Assembly: GCA_045125095.1 (NCBI GenBank)
Contig: JBGVMW010000003.1
Span: 1-23,942, forward strand
Source of the DNA: JBGVMW01 sp045125095
GTDB taxonomy: Bacteria; Bacillota; Clostridia; Lachnospirales; Lachnospiraceae
Direction of reading: 5' to 3'
DNA length: 23,942 nt
Shown: piece by piece, positions 23,807 to 23,942 of the stretch
Layout of the letters: each line of letters opens with the position of its first letter
How positions within the stretch are numbered: position 1 is the stretch's first letter
Translations under genes and position numbers: made by a program
Notes under the pieces: generated by a model
Told to the model about the DNA's origin: nothing
The model's database searches: none
What the model saw: only the letters and a program-made list of their open reading frames with translations

Positions 23807-23942
23807 GCATTTGCGAAAGTGAAACCCATCCGCAAATTGTCAGAATTGTTTGTGCAAATAACTGCTTACTACATAGTCTATATTTGACGCGCTCTCGCTC
23901 CCTTCAAACGTAGCGGACACTAAGGCTGTAAAATACACAGCC
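23807..23942. mobile_element. MITE-like palindromic element, truncated by window end (copy 4)
   Basis: These 136 bp align without gaps to 21565-21700 of the full copy. Differences lie only in the first 65 or so bases; from ACATAG onward the two are identical to the window edge. The right half presumably continues outside. Confidence 0.75.

Overview
The window looks like a chromosomal segment of a spore-forming member of the Clostridia, most likely Lachnospiraceae. The evidence is moderate-to-low GC, AGGAGG-type ribosome binding sites, the protein families present (YhaM, MutS2, VanW, YwmB-like, DUF4080 radical SAM), and promoters resembling those of sporulation sigma factors. This is a judgement from recognised families, not from a search.

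Layout. (1) 1-1812 is the decayed end of a mobile element. It holds the C-terminal piece of a sigma-70 region 4-like HTH protein (+), a strong rho-independent terminator, and a large serine recombinase pseudogene (-) that has lost its start and carries at least one clear frameshift. The recombinase remnant begins about 20 bp past the stop codon of an RlmD/RumA-type 23S rRNA uracil methyltransferase gene, which is a known type of insertion target. (2) 1813-5859 (-) runs htrA-like, yhaM, rlmD. The HtrA-like membrane protein seems to have lost its catalytic His and Asp. (3) 5984-10523 (+) is mutS2, a response regulator and a histidine kinase. It is divided from region 2 by a compact divergent promoter with a palindromic double -10 element. 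(4) 10604-15861 (-) is a string of genes: a 35-residue membrane protein not called by a length-limited ORF search, a secreted VanW protein, an AIR-synthase-like protein, an Lrp/AsnC regulator, a class I aminotransferase and trmL. (5) 16044-16652 (+) is a membrane-anchored hypothetical. (6) 16686-18407 (-) is a radical SAM/DUF4080 protein. (7) 18646-19833 (+) is an M20 amidohydrolase. (8) 19908-23566 (-) holds an RlmI-like methyltransferase, a small zinc-ribbon protein, a Met/Asn/Arg-rich probable spore protein and a YwmB-like protein.

The most notable non-coding signal is a dispersed repeat family. One complete copy (about 246 bp, folding as a single long imperfect hairpin and flanked by a 14-bp direct repeat) lies at 21563-21808. 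A second copy starts at 23807 and is cut by the window end. Two solo arms lie at 18443-18496 and 18561-18631. The complete copy and both solo arms lie directly upstream of the ribosome binding sites of neighbouring genes. It looks like a MITE-type or mobile structured-RNA element.

Working relations. RlmD, YhaM, MutS2, TrmL and the RlmI-like enzyme are all RNA or ribosome maintenance functions. The two-component system is coupled to mutS2 and has no visible target in the window. The Lrp regulator and aminotransferase overlap by 4 nt and are probably co-expressed and functionally linked. No tRNA, rRNA or CRISPR array was seen.
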